From the NCBI RefSeq assembly GCF_000577245.1, contig NZ_CBYO010000001.1, forward strand, positions 1-64,000: DNA of 64,000 bases, read 5' to 3'. Position 1 is the stretch's first letter; every line of letters starts with the position of its first letter. The stretch is from Paucisalibacillus algeriensis. GTDB taxonomy: Bacteria > Bacillota > Bacilli > Bacillales > Amphibacillaceae. Below the pieces are notes generated by a model. It was not told the DNA's origin. It saw only the letters and a program-made list of their open reading frames with translations, and did not search any database. This document shows, in pieces, positions 20,125 to 29,226 of this stretch. The position numbers and the translations under genes were made by a program.

Positions 20125-22055
20125 GAAGCTTTATAAAGTCTATAATGTTGTTTAATAAATCAGGAGAATTGCGAAAGGTTCCGTTGCAACCGGGAGTCAA
20201 TATTGTAACGGGAGAATCTAAAACTGGCAAAAGTGCTCTTGTTGAAATAATAGATTATTGTTTATGCAGTTCAAGATCAACCATACCAAAAGGAAAAATC
20301 ACGGATTTTTCATATCTCTATGTCATGCCCATGCTTATAAATCATAATACATATGTAATTGCTAGATACAATTGGGAAAGTGGCGGAAAAATGCATGTGT
20401 TAAAAGAATCCTCAGATTTTCCAATAGATAATATAACACTAGAATATTTTGAGGATAAGCCCTTATTATCCGTAAAGGATGCACAATATGAGATTGAGTC
20501 TGCATTGGGATTATATGTCACTAATATTGTTACTGATAGCGAAAAGCAAGGAAAAAAAGCCTCACTAAGAAATATGGTATCGTACCTATTTCAACATCAG
20601 AATTTGATGGCAAGTAAATTCGCATTGTTTTATAGATTTTCCGATTACTATAAGAGGAAAGATATTATAGAGCAATTTCCTGTTTTTGCTGGAATGATTG
20701 GACAAAAATATTACAGTGATTTAATCCAGCTTACTAATTTAAAGGCTCAATTGAAGAGAAAACAAAAGGTTCAAAAAGCCAATGAAAAAAGTTCAACATA
20801 TATAAAAGAGAATTTACAACCTTTATTAGAAGATTATTACGCTTTGTTAGATATTCCTTTTAATTCAAATATTACGATACAAAAAATGCTTAAACTTGCT
20901 TCTAATTTACCAGAATTTGATGAAACACAGCTTTTCAATGAAAATGGAATCGCAGAAAGATACCGTCAACTTAATAATGAATTAGATAAATTAAGAGATC
21001 AAGAGAGAGACGTGTTACTTAAAATTGATAATTTAGATGATGCAAGTCAAAACGGAATAAACTTTACGGGCATGTTACAAGAATTAAAAGACCAGACAAG
21101 TATTTCAGGAAACTTTATAAAAGAATATTCTTGTCCTCTATGTGGAGGAGTATGTAAAGAAGTTTCTGAAGATGATGCTAGACTGGTAGAAGCTTCTGCA
21201 TGGCTTGATAAAGAGTTAGAGATTACTAGTAAGTTTACAAATGACTTTTCTGAGGATGTTCGAAAGCTTGAAGAGGCACATGGAGAAATAGAAAATAAAA
21301 TAAAGAATGTATGGCAGCAGATTAAAAACATTGAACGTAAATATATCAATTCAAAAGAGCTTGTTTCAAAAAGAGAAAAAGTTAATTATGCGAAAGCGAG
21401 AATTGTATTATATTCTGAGATGGTAAATTCCGGTTTATTGGATAATGTCGATGAGGATATAGAAGAGTTGAAAAATAGTATTTTTCAACTGGAAACGAAA
21501 ATAGATGGGTTTGATTTGAATAATAAAAAGGCAAAAGCTCAATCCTTTCTTTCTGATAATATGAATCGTCTATCACTTACTTTAGATTTTGAGGAAGAAT
21601 ATCGTCCATTAAATCTAAATTTTGGACTTTTAGATGAAACTTTCGACGTTTATCAGCTTCAAAAAAATGATAAAATTCACTTGTATGAAATGGGAAGTGG
21701 AGCAAACTGGGTGTCGTGCCATATAGCTCTTTTTCTTAGTTTTTTAAGATATTTTGCTACCCAAGAGAAATCGCCTATGCCATTAACAATGTTTTTTGAC
21801 CAACCTAGCCAAGTCTATTTTCCTCAAGGGACAATTGAAAAGAATGATAGGAACGAACTATCGGATTCTGATCTAAAAGCAGTTAATCAAATGTACAAAA
21901 CTATATTTGATGAAGTTAATGCCATTGGTAAAGACACTGGTATTCTTCCGCAAATATTGATAGTTGATCATGTTGATGGACAAGATTTAGAAATTAAAGA
22001 TGAGTTTGCTTCATATGTAAGGGGAGATTGGAGAAATGGTAAAGCTTTAATATAA
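20121..22055 (+). CDS. DUF3732 SMC/Rad50-like ATPase of an ABC three-component system
   Basis: A 644-aa ABC-type ATPase with Walker A GESKTGKSAL (residues 31-40). Long charged helices follow, interrupted near residues 338-344 by SCPLCGGVC, a Rad50-like zinc hook. The C-terminus has the signature YEMGSGANWVSCH and the family hallmark FFDQPSQVYFP in place of Walker B DEP. The last feature identifies DUF3732. Coupled to the middle component by ATGA overlap. Comparative genomics places such trios among biological-conflict systems. Likely job: sense invading DNA or its by-products and trigger the effector. Confidence 0.85.
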   Translation: MRSFIKSIMLFNKSGELRKVPLQPGVNIVTGESKTGKSALVEIIDYCLCSSRSTIPKGKITDFSYLYVMPMLINHNTYVIARYNWESGGKMHVLKESSDFPIDNITLEYFEDKPLLSVKDAQYEIESALGLYVTNIVTDSEKQGKKASLRNMVSYLFQHQNLMASKFALFYRFSDYYKRKDIIEQFPVFAGMIGQKYYSDLIQLTNLKAQLKRKQKVQKANEKSSTYIKENLQPLLEDYYALLDIPFNSNITIQKMLKLASNLPEFDETQLFNENGIAERYRQLNNELDKLRDQERDVLLKIDNLDDASQNGINFTGMLQELKDQTSISGNFIKEYSCPLCGGVCKEVSEDDARLVEASAWLDKELEITSKFTNDFSEDVRKLEEAHGEIENKIKNVWQQIKNIERKYINSKELVSKREKVNYAKARIVLYSEMVNSGLLDNVDEDIEELKNSIFQLETKIDGFDLNNKKAKAQSFLSDNMNRLSLTLDFEEEYRPLNLNFGLLDETFDVYQLQKNDKIHLYEMGSGANWVSCHIALFLSFLRYFATQEKSPMPLTMFFDQPSQVYFPQGTIEKNDRNELSDSDLKAVNQMYKTIFDEVNAIGKDTGILPQILIVDHVDGQDLEIKDEFASYVRGDWRNGKALI

Positions 22056-22560
22056 CTATGAAATTACAGGAATAATCTATGAATGTCATGACAATATTGA
22101 TGTTGAAAAAAAGTTTTAAAATAACCAATATAAACATATAACTAAAGATAAATTTACAGTGCTAATGATATAGTTAGACTATTAACTCATAGAACAATAA
22201 CGAAATAATTTCATACATAAGGTATTGAATCAATACAAGAAGAATCTGATAACCACACTTTTAATAAATGTTGCAATAATGAAAAGCCTTCCCTGAATCA
22301 CACTATTTCTGGCCTACTTAATAATTTTATTACAATCTGTATGTAAAAGATAAGACAGCTTATTTTCAGAGGCATATTATTTAATGATTAAGAGCTGGAC
22401 CAGTATTATAATGTAGATATTGAAGGCGAAGGCTAATCCACTGGTTTATTTATAGACTTTTTTGACAAAATTTGATGGTTACCATAAAAACTCTATATTT
22501 GTAAGCCCTAAGTGTGATTTATGTGTTATTAATAGTCTAGGAAGTTGACACATTAAACTT
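22056..22560. other. non-coding stretch after the three-component operon
   Basis: About 500 AT-rich bases with no open frame of note and no clear RNA structure. Frames are broken by many stops, so this may be decayed coding DNA left by an earlier rearrangement. It ends at the first copy of the 136-bp repeat. Confidence 0.5.
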
Positions 22561-22696
22561 GCTAACATTTTTCTAACGCAATCCCATAAAAAACGGTAAA
22601 TCCCCGTGAAAGATGGTACAGTAAGCAATATCTAAAACGTTGATTTAACGCACTTTTTGCACATCAAGTTAAAGATATTACAAACTCTCATCTTAC
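22561..22696 (+). repeat. 136-bp island repeat, copy 1
   Basis: Begins with the paired GCTAAC sites (the second here reads TCTAAC), contains ACGGTAAATCCCCGT and ends with ACTCTCATCTTAC. It aligns without gaps to 24013-24148, with about 19 differences in 136 bases (about 86% identity by eye). At its end the copy at 24013 runs into a groEL-like tail, whereas this copy does not. It looks like an internal att arm left by stacked insertions. Confidence 0.8.
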
Positions 22697-22737
22697 TGTG
22701 TGGTTTATACAATTAAAGAATATGTTGGTGTTAATTA

Positions 22738-23955
22738 ATGGATATCTTTACAGAGTTAGATGAAAAATTATTTAATGATAGCCTTATAGATTTGAATATT
22801 AGGAAAAAATTAAAATTTGATTCAAAAAATGAGTTTTATCAATCTGTTAAGAGTAAAAAAAAATGTATGTTTCCGAATTGTGAAAGCAAAAGCATAAAAA
22901 GATCTCATACTATACCAAAATCAGGTTCACTAAAATTAATCTCTGATGATTCACACTTATTATATCCACACTTAGATGAAGATTCAGATGAATTAAGAAT
23001 GGTAATGGATAGAATAGGCATAGGAGATGCTTCAACATTTCCGGGTTTTTGTAAAAAGCATGAAATGATATTTTCTGAATTTGAACAAAAAAAAGAAATT
23101 GATTCCATTGAACAAGCCAAATTACAAGCCTATAGAAGCATTTGTAGGGAAATTGTTATTGACAAGCTTCATTTAGACAAAGTAAGGATAGCCATTTATA
23201 AATATAAAAATGAAAGAAATAAACAATATAGACTAGTATTGGAAAATAAAATTAGTAAAAAAATTGAGAAAGTGAAAGTTGAATATGATGACTATCGCAT
23301 AAAATTTGCAAAAATAGCCCAAAGTAAATTAACTGAAAAATTGGAGTTTTCTTCTAAGATTCATAAAAAATTTTTGGAAATAATAAAAAATGAACAGACT
23401 CAGGAAAATGTTGTTATGAATGTAGTAAATATAGACATGAAATTTCCTGTTGCACTAAGTGGAGTAGGATACGCAAATATTACTGACAATAAAAAAAATA
23501 ATCGAGAAATTAAAATGATATTAAACGTTATTCCATTTAAATCATCAACAGTACTTATATTTGCTGGAGATATTATTGATAAAGATATATTAGAGAACCA
23601 CTATGATTATGTAGTTCAACATCCTCTTTTTATATTAAATTTTATTGAAAGTTTTATGATGCATGGTACAGATCATTGGTTTATTCAACCTAAAATATGG
23701 AATGAAATGGATGGAATAAAACAAAAGTATATACTAGATTATTTCTTCGTTACTGAGAATTCATTTTTAGAAGATGTAAATTTTTCTATCTTTGATGATA
23801 TAAGAAAGGAATTTTTAGAAAGTTTTCCAATCCCTGAGAAAATTAAAGAAATTGAAATTGAAAAACTAAATTTTAATTTTAACAATACCCAAAAACCATT
23901 AACAACTTCTATTATTGAGAAGTATAATAATTTTCATTTAAAAAACGATATTTAG
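22738..23955 (+). CDS. unrecognised protein with HNH-like Cys/His motifs
   Basis: I do not recognise this 405-aa protein. Near residue 42 it has KKCMFPNCESK, then KRSHTIPKSGS, then FCKKHEMIF near residue 103. The order C-x4-C ... H ... C-x2-H resembles a zinc-bound treble clef as in HNH nucleases, but the canonical HNH spacing is not clear. The middle is helical and lysine-rich; the C-terminal 200 residues look like a separate globular domain. It is flanked on both sides by copies of the 136-bp repeat, as if inserted as a one-gene cargo. A defence or toxin role is a guess. Confidence 0.6.
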   Translation: MDIFTELDEKLFNDSLIDLNIRKKLKFDSKNEFYQSVKSKKKCMFPNCESKSIKRSHTIPKSGSLKLISDDSHLLYPHLDEDSDELRMVMDRIGIGDASTFPGFCKKHEMIFSEFEQKKEIDSIEQAKLQAYRSICREIVIDKLHLDKVRIAIYKYKNERNKQYRLVLENKISKKIEKVKVEYDDYRIKFAKIAQSKLTEKLEFSSKIHKKFLEIIKNEQTQENVVMNVVNIDMKFPVALSGVGYANITDNKKNNREIKMILNVIPFKSSTVLIFAGDIIDKDILENHYDYVVQHPLFILNFIESFMMHGTDHWFIQPKIWNEMDGIKQKYILDYFFVTENSFLEDVNFSIFDDIRKEFLESFPIPEKIKEIEIEKLNFNFNNTQKPLTTSIIEKYNNFHLKNDI

Positions 23956-24012
23956 GTTTGGATTGTAACTGCTAGATTAAATTTTAACAGTTATAGGTAA
24001 ATACATAAGAAT

Positions 24013-24148
24013 GCTAACATTTTGCTAACGCAATCTCATGAAAAACGGTAAATCCCCGTTAAAGATGTTACAGCTAACAACATCCAAAACGTTGATTTAC
24101 CGCATTTATTTCACCTCCCGTTAACGATATTACACACTCTCATCTTAC
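24013..24148 (+). repeat. 136-bp island repeat, copy 2
   Basis: Starts with GCTAACATTTTGCTAAC and ends with ACTCTCATCTTAC, directly abutting the groEL-like sequence at 24150. The last bases are the inverse of GTAAGGTGAGAGTGT at 10821-10835 beside the left att-like site, as expected of inverted recombinase sites around a core. Confidence 0.82.
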
Positions 24149-24149
24149 G

Positions 24150-24197
24150 GGCGGCATGATGTAATAGAGACCCGAAACCGTTGATATATCAACGGTT
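24150..24197 (+). other. right att-like site with groEL 3'-end copy
   Basis: GGCGGCATGATGTAA (24150-24164) repeats the last 15 bases of groEL with two changes. It is followed at the same distance by a perfect 22-bp palindrome at 24176-24197 (left half AACCGTTGATA). The left site shows the corresponding palindrome. I read it as attR of the 13.4-kb island. Confidence 0.68.
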
Positions 24198-24265
24198 AAC
24201 AGTTCTACATTATAATCTTGACCACATTTTGACCAAATTCAGTCAAATTTAAGCACATATTTTAT

Positions 24266-24299
24266 GAGACTCCCGAATTTTACGGGGAGTCTCTTTTTC
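24266..24299 (-). terminator. terminator hairpin beside the second integrase remnant
   Basis: GAGACTCCC and GGGAGTCTC form a 9-bp stem. On the plus strand it is followed by TTTTTCTT. It lies just past the C-terminal remnant of a minus-strand integrase, where an integrase terminator would be; the T-run favours plus-strand readthrough control. Confidence 0.6.
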
Positions 24300-24417
24300 T
24301 TATTTCTTCCGTTGTATACAAGTAAATATTCTTGCTTGCTCTATCGTCAGAATGCCTTAATCTTTTCATGATCCATTAAATCAACAGACCAGCTTCTGCG
24401 AGCAAAGAAGGATGGTG
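24297..24417 (-). pseudogene. second decayed tyrosine integrase remnant
   Basis: On the minus strand the stretch reads HHPSLLAEAGLLI, a stop, then WIMKRLRHSDDRASKNIYLYTTEEIRK. This is the C-terminal part of a tyrosine recombinase: the THxSLLAEAG helix, the GHSD motif (here RHSD), and IYLYT where the catalytic tyrosine lies. It differs from the remnant at 10867-11060, so it comes from another element. No upstream part remains. Confidence 0.8.
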
Positions 24418-24540
24418 ATATACCCCTTTACGAATCAGTTTTACGAGTACTCAAAAAATCTCCTGTCCAATAACCCAGGCAAATATAGAGTTTTTATTAT
24501 GTTAAGCATCTCTTTCGAGGAGTGACCCGAACAGCCTTTA

Positions 24541-25458
24541 CTATTCTTCCATTTCTTCTTCATAAACATTGAGTAAAAGAATACTTACGACATACTGATT
24601 ATCCTGCATCCATTGATTATAAATTCCTCCATGCTCTTCTACAATTCTTTTCACATTTTTAATTCCTATTCCCTCGAGTCGTCTATTCTTTCGAGTATGA
24701 AGCTCTGTGGTATCAAATGCATTTGAAATTTCTATTAGTAGGTTATTATCAAATTGTTTGATCAGAAGTGAAATCTTATTTTCTTTAGGATTCGGTAAAC
24801 GTAAGACTGCATTAATAGAATTATCTATCAAATTTCCTAGTACTACTGCAAAAATATCAGTATCTAAATTAATCTTTTCTGGAAGGAAAGACTTAACCTT
24901 TAATAGGATTCCATTGCTTTTAGCAACAGACACTTTTTCATTAAGAAGGTAATTTAACACATAGTTATTTGTAAAAAAATAATCATTGTGTTCGATTTTC
25001 TGTATTGAATGTTGAAGATATTTTTTAGCTAGAGCAATATCTCCCTGACTTAACATCCCTAATAGAATGACGTACTGATTTTTTAAGTCATGCTTCATGG
25101 AATAAAGTTTAGATTGTGATTCCTTGAGTTCTTTGAAAAATTTCAATTCCGATTCAAATACTTCTTTTTGTGTTGTCGTTTTTTCCAGCTTTCCATAATA
25201 ATTTCTGAGGGATATATAAAGAAATAGTATACAAATATTCATATAGACAATAAATGCAGTAATAAATAAAGAAATAACATTACGATGATTAATAAATTGA
25301 ACTTCCGATACAGAAGTAGTTAACGTAAAAACGGATATGATTGGTATAGAGAATATTGTCATGAAGAGAAAAATATTTCTAGGACTCTTAAATAGATTCT
25401 TTTGAAGAACAATAACTACTAGAACAGCTACAGCCATTAGTAATAATATTAAAACCAT
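24541..25458 (-). CDS. GHKL sensor histidine kinase (HPK10/AgrC-like)
   Basis: A 305-aa kinase with only two evident membrane segments in the first 90 residues, then a coiled linker. The phospho-acceptor region SMKHDLKNQY is at about residue 127, and the GHKL ATPase has DNSINAV (N box) and GIGIKNVKRIVEEHGG. This is the peptide-sensor HPK10 type, but AgrC-like proteins usually have six or seven membrane helices, so the sensor half is short. GGAGGGG precedes the ATG. It is the second gene after the LytTR regulator and is co-transcribed with it. No agrB or agrD is visible nearby. Confidence 0.82.
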   Translation of the reverse strand: MVLILLLMAVAVLVVIVLQKNLFKSPRNIFLFMTIFSIPIISVFTLTTSVSEVQFINHRNVISLFITAFIVYMNICILFLYISLRNYYGKLEKTTTQKEVFESELKFFKELKESQSKLYSMKHDLKNQYVILLGMLSQGDIALAKKYLQHSIQKIEHNDYFFTNNYVLNYLLNEKVSVAKSNGILLKVKSFLPEKINLDTDIFAVVLGNLIDNSINAVLRLPNPKENKISLLIKQFDNNLLIEISNAFDTTELHTRKNRRLEGIGIKNVKRIVEEHGGIYNQWMQDNQYVVSILLLNVYEEEMEE

Positions 25459-25539
25459 ACCTTCCCCTCCAGTGATATAGAGAAAACCATGCAGATAATC
25501 AGAAAATAGTAAAGTCTAATTATGCAACGATAGTGTAAT

Positions 25540-26256
25540 TTAGTTTATTAAGTCTCTAAACTTCATCAAAATTTTCTTTTTGGCACTATCCACAAACTTA
25601 CGACTCATTGGTATCTCAATAGTTTGCTTATCATTTAAATTAACGATAATCGAATTATTGCTAATTTGTTTTACACTCCTCACGTTTACAATAAACGAGG
25701 TGTGGACCTGTACAAAATTATCATTAACCTTGGATAAAAGGTCATTAGTTGAAAGAAGCGTTTCAAATGTATCAGTAGGTGTGTAAATAAGTACTTTCCT
25801 TTTATTCTTTTCAAAGTAAACGATATCGCTAAACGAAAGACTATAGAACACTTTATTAAAATTAAACGTAAATTTTGAATCATTTAAATCTAAATATTTA
25901 ATAGTGCGAATCAAGGCAGGATATACTTTGTCTTTTGTTACCGGCTTTAAGATGTAATCAAATGTGTTAACTTTAAAAGCCTTTTCCATATATTCTTTGT
26001 AACTAGTAATAAAGATAATTGGACAAGTATAATTACTCTTTCTAATAGTCTCGGCAATGTCTATTCCTGATAAATTTGGAAACTCAATATCTAGTATAAA
26101 CAAATCATATGTACTTTCTTTAAGTAATTCAATTAATCTAAATGGATTGTAGAATATGTCTATTTCGAATAACGAGGAGTCATATTCTAACATTAATTCT
26201 TCGACAGCTTTTGTAATAATAGGATCATCGTCACAAATAGCAACTTTTAGTACCAT
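25540..26256 (-). CDS. LytTR response regulator (AgrA/ComE-like)
   Basis: A 238-aa regulator. The receiver domain begins MVLKVAICDDDP and has the phospho-acceptor Asp in LFILDIEFPNLSG; the C-terminal half is a LytTR DNA-binding domain with QVHTSFIVNVRSVKQI. The ATG at 26256 follows AAAGGAGTGA; the frame reaches back to 26427, but without a ribosome site. It lies 81 bp ahead of its kinase. The divergent ABC exporter at 26842 is a likely target, by analogy with bacteriocin or antibiotic-sensing modules. Confidence 0.88.
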   Translation of the reverse strand: MVLKVAICDDDPIITKAVEELMLEYDSSLFEIDIFYNPFRLIELLKESTYDLFILDIEFPNLSGIDIAETIRKSNYTCPIIFITSYKEYMEKAFKVNTFDYILKPVTKDKVYPALIRTIKYLDLNDSKFTFNFNKVFYSLSFSDIVYFEKNKRKVLIYTPTDTFETLLSTNDLLSKVNDNFVQVHTSFIVNVRSVKQISNNSIIVNLNDKQTIEIPMSRKFVDSAKKKILMKFRDLIN

Positions 26257-26689
26257 CGTATCACTCCTTTGATATTGGTAATTTGTAGTGGTGTAAGGGT
26301 GAACTATATACGAAAAATGATGTAATGTAGTCAGACAAGATGTGGAATATATCAAAGGTGATTTTTTCTTGATGAAGACACACTTGCGTAGGTGTAGTAG
26401 ATTGATAAATATAGTATGAAAGGCCATTAAACTCCTTTTTAAATAGAAGGAAGGTTGTCTTGTCCAATTCCCAATTTATTAGGAGAATACTGGGACAAGA
26501 ATACCACAAAAACGGTTTATAAGGAATACCTCTACCCAACAACCATCCTCCAAACAGTAATATAGTAATAATTCTAATTAAGCTCCTTCTCCCTGAATTC
26601 CTTTATTAGAACAAAAATGATCTGTAAGTAATTACATATAACATGCAGATTGTTACATGAAATCAAAATAGTTAAAAAGAGAGAGTAAT

Positions 26690-26728
26690 ATGAAACTAAC
26701 TAGAAAATAAATTTCTAGTTGGTTTCAT
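26690..26728. repeat. 17-bp inverted repeat before the ABC exporter
   Basis: ATGAAACTAACTAGAAA (26690-26706) and TTTCTAGTTGGTTTCAT (26712-26728) pair over 17 positions with one G-T mismatch and a five-base loop. There is no T-run. The rest of the 585-bp gap between the regulator and the exporter shows no gene. It could be an operator, an attenuator or a small mobile palindrome. Confidence 0.6.
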
Positions 26729-26841
26729 TATGTTGAGCCAATGCCCAGGTCCTCAAATAATGGATTAAGTTCCTTTTTTTTTATTTAGAAACAGAATTTG
26801 TGTTAACTAAGACTACTATTATTTCGAGGGGAGAAATTATA

Positions 26842-27576
26842 TTGACGAATAAGAACAATATTATTATTTCACAATTATGCAAGCGACATGGGAAAAAAGA
26901 TATTTTAAAAGACGTATCATTCGAAGCCAAACAAGGGAGAATCACAGCTTTTCTTGGACCAAATGGTGCAGGAAAAAGTTCAACACTACGTATTTTATTA
27001 GGTCTTGATCGTTCAACAGGAACGGCAACTTTTGGTAGCAGAAAGTATGTAACATTTGATACTCCATTGAAAGTGGTAGGAGCAGCATTTGACGGTATAG
27101 GGGGCAATGTTTCTAGAAAGGTAAAAACCCATCTGAAAATCATCGCACAATCGAGCGGCATTCCCTTCAGTCGTGTATCTGAAGTATTGAAGATAGTGGG
27201 TTTATCAGATAAAGGCAAAGCTAGGCTGGGAACTTTATCGTTGGGTGAAGGGCAACGACTTGGACTTGCAGTAGCTCTTTTGGGAGACCCACAATACCTC
27301 GTCCTGGATGAACCAACCAATGGACTTGATCCAACAGGAATTCGCTGGTTTAGAAAATTTATTCGTCAGCAAAGAGACATGGGAAAAACAGTTTTGTTGT
27401 CCTCACATATTCTTTCTGAAGTGGAAGCTGTAGCGGATGATGTAGTTATTATTAATCATGGAAAAATAATAGCACAGGGTGAGCTTCACGATGTTATGAA
27501 GAATCTGGAATCATTGGAAGAGGTGTTTTTCTCTCTTACAGAAGAAGGTGAGTCCATAAATGAAAATCTTTCATAG
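26842..27576 (+). CDS. ABC transporter ATP-binding protein (antibiotic-export type)
   Basis: A 244-aa ATPase: Walker A GPNGAGKSSTLR, signature LSLGEGQRLGLAV (an LSxGxxQR variant of LSGGQ), Walker B YLVLDEPTNGLDPTG, and an H-loop at LLSSHILSEVE. It resembles BcrA and lantibiotic self-protection ATPases. TTG at 26842 follows GAGGGGAG and is my start; the frame reaches to a GTG at 26800 with no ribosome site. It overlaps the first permease by 17 bases. Probably pumps a peptide or drug with the next two proteins. Confidence 0.82.
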   Translation: MTNKNNIIISQLCKRHGKKDILKDVSFEAKQGRITAFLGPNGAGKSSTLRILLGLDRSTGTATFGSRKYVTFDTPLKVVGAAFDGIGGNVSRKVKTHLKIIAQSSGIPFSRVSEVLKIVGLSDKGKARLGTLSLGEGQRLGLAVALLGDPQYLVLDEPTNGLDPTGIRWFRKFIRQQRDMGKTVLLSSHILSEVEAVADDVVIINHGKIIAQGELHDVMKNLESLEEVFFSLTEEGESINENLS

Positions 27577-28351
27577 AACCATACAATCTGAACTGATAAA
27601 TGTTTGTTCAAGAATAGTTTGGTGGGTAATTGGTGCTTTAGTTGTCGTTGTTCAGCCACTTCTTGCAATAATAGCAGCCAAAGGCTATGTCCAGATTGGG
27701 TTAGACGCGACACCAGAAACTCACCCTGATATATTAGCAGAAGCAATCCCACCTTTGAATTATATTGGGTTTGATGTCGTGTTATTTGGTTTACTACCGA
27801 TGGTTGTCTTTGGAGGAATGATAGGGGCAAGTCAATATAAACATCATGAATTACGTACCACTTTACTATGTCAAAGTAGACGGATTCAGGTGTTTTTTGC
27901 AAAAGTACTTGCACTTTTGATATGCAGTACATTTCTATCTTTTTTATCCATTTACGCTACCATTTCTATTATGCATATCAGTTTGGGAGATCTAGGATTA
28001 CATCCATTTTATTTAAGTACCATAGCTTGGCAGTTTATTGGCTTTTCAGCACTCGATTGGATTTTACTAACCTTACTCTCTTTTGGCATCGGAATGCTTT
28101 TTAAAAATGCAATAGTACCTTTAGTTTTTCTAGTCCCTCAGGTTTTCAATCTTGGAAATTACTTTGCACAAAGGTGGGAATGGGGGGAGTATCTCCCGGT
28201 GGCAGCAGGTAATCTTCTCTTTGCAACACCAACAGATCCACTTGAACATGAACCACTAAAAGGCGGTATCGTACTGCTGATATGGGTGATTTTAGCTTTA
28301 TTAACATCTTATTACACATTTATTCGTAGAGATGTAGGAGGAAAATATTAA
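27560..28351 (+). CDS. ABC transporter permease
   Basis: A 263-aa protein with about six hydrophobic segments and a large outer loop between the first two (about residues 45-75), as in ABC-2 permeases. It has the short motif QYKHHELRTTLLCQSRR on the inner side. Its start overlaps the ATPase gene and its stop overlaps the next permease start by one base, so all three are one operon. Substrate unknown. Confidence 0.78.
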   Translation: MKIFHRTIQSELINVCSRIVWWVIGALVVVVQPLLAIIAAKGYVQIGLDATPETHPDILAEAIPPLNYIGFDVVLFGLLPMVVFGGMIGASQYKHHELRTTLLCQSRRIQVFFAKVLALLICSTFLSFLSIYATISIMHISLGDLGLHPFYLSTIAWQFIGFSALDWILLTLLSFGIGMLFKNAIVPLVFLVPQVFNLGNYFAQRWEWGEYLPVAAGNLLFATPTDPLEHEPLKGGIVLLIWVILALLTSYYTFIRRDVGGKY

Positions 28352-29067
28352 TGTACGCTGTGCTCCGTAGTGAGAAAACAAAATTTTTTTCTTATGGTTG
28401 GTGTGTTTTAGGTATAATGGGTGGTAATTTCGTTCCCATTCTCTATTTATTAATATCCGATACACCAAAGGTAGTAGGAGAAGAGATACTTTCTCTTTGC
28501 TTACAAGCCCTCTATTTAGGTCAACTTGGAATTGTTGTTGCCAGTGCAGGTTATTTTGGACAAGAATATTCACACTCCTCTCTAAGAACAACACTTCTTA
28601 CACAACCAGAGAGAAAAAAATTACTATTCACGAAGTTTATGAACATTACTATAATCGTAGTAATTACAGGAATCGTTTCGAGTGTAATTAACTTAATCGT
28701 TCTTTCATTTCAACATGATATAGAATGGACGAGTGCTCTCATGTTAGAGTTGCTTGGAAGTGTTGCACTTGGCATGCTTAGTTGGATCCAGTTAGCATGG
28801 ATTGCCTCTACTTTATCTATAATGACAAAATCAATGGTAATACCGATTGCTATTATGCTCCCGCTTATCGTGGGACTTGGCCAAATGTTGTTTATGATAT
28901 CTGAGTTGGCAAAATTTTTACCAACTCTTGCTACAATGAATCTATTTTATATACCTACAGTAAGTATCTTTTTGGACAAATGGTTGGGACTAGCGGTTCA
29001 GTTTTCTTGGACAGTATTATTATTTACTATTTCTGCTTGGTTGTTTTTATATCGTAATGTTCGTTAA
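28351..29067 (+). CDS. ABC transporter permease
   Basis: A 238-aa membrane protein with about six hydrophobic segments. It shares the inner motif EYSHSSLRTTLLTQPERKKL with the preceding permease (QYKHHELRTTLLCQSRR), so the two are paralogues that probably form a heterodimer. AGGAGG precedes the ATG inside the end of the upstream gene. Last gene of the exporter operon. Confidence 0.78.
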   Translation: MYAVLRSEKTKFFSYGWCVLGIMGGNFVPILYLLISDTPKVVGEEILSLCLQALYLGQLGIVVASAGYFGQEYSHSSLRTTLLTQPERKKLLFTKFMNITIIVVITGIVSSVINLIVLSFQHDIEWTSALMLELLGSVALGMLSWIQLAWIASTLSIMTKSMVIPIAIMLPLIVGLGQMLFMISELAKFLPTLATMNLFYIPTVSIFLDKWLGLAVQFSWTVLLFTISAWLFLYRNVR

Positions 29068-29226
29068 TTTGGTATAGACTTGATTCTATTAATAAAGTGC
29101 AATTATACGGAATATGTTGGTGTAAAATCTTCAGTATAATTACGTAATTTATTTTATGTGAAGATTCCAGAAAGACCTTTTTATGGATTAACTAGAGGTC
29201 TTCATGTAAATGATTTTTTCCTAAAG

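Noticed and set aside
22561-24148. A CRISPR-like array from repeated segments
   Set aside because: There are only two long copies 1.4 kb apart with a gene between them. There are no short regular repeats or spacers anywhere in the window.
26261-26542. 93-residue minus-strand frame before the LytTR regulator
   Set aside because: No ribosome site, mixed composition, and it overlaps the region just upstream of the regulator start; not peptide-precursor-like.
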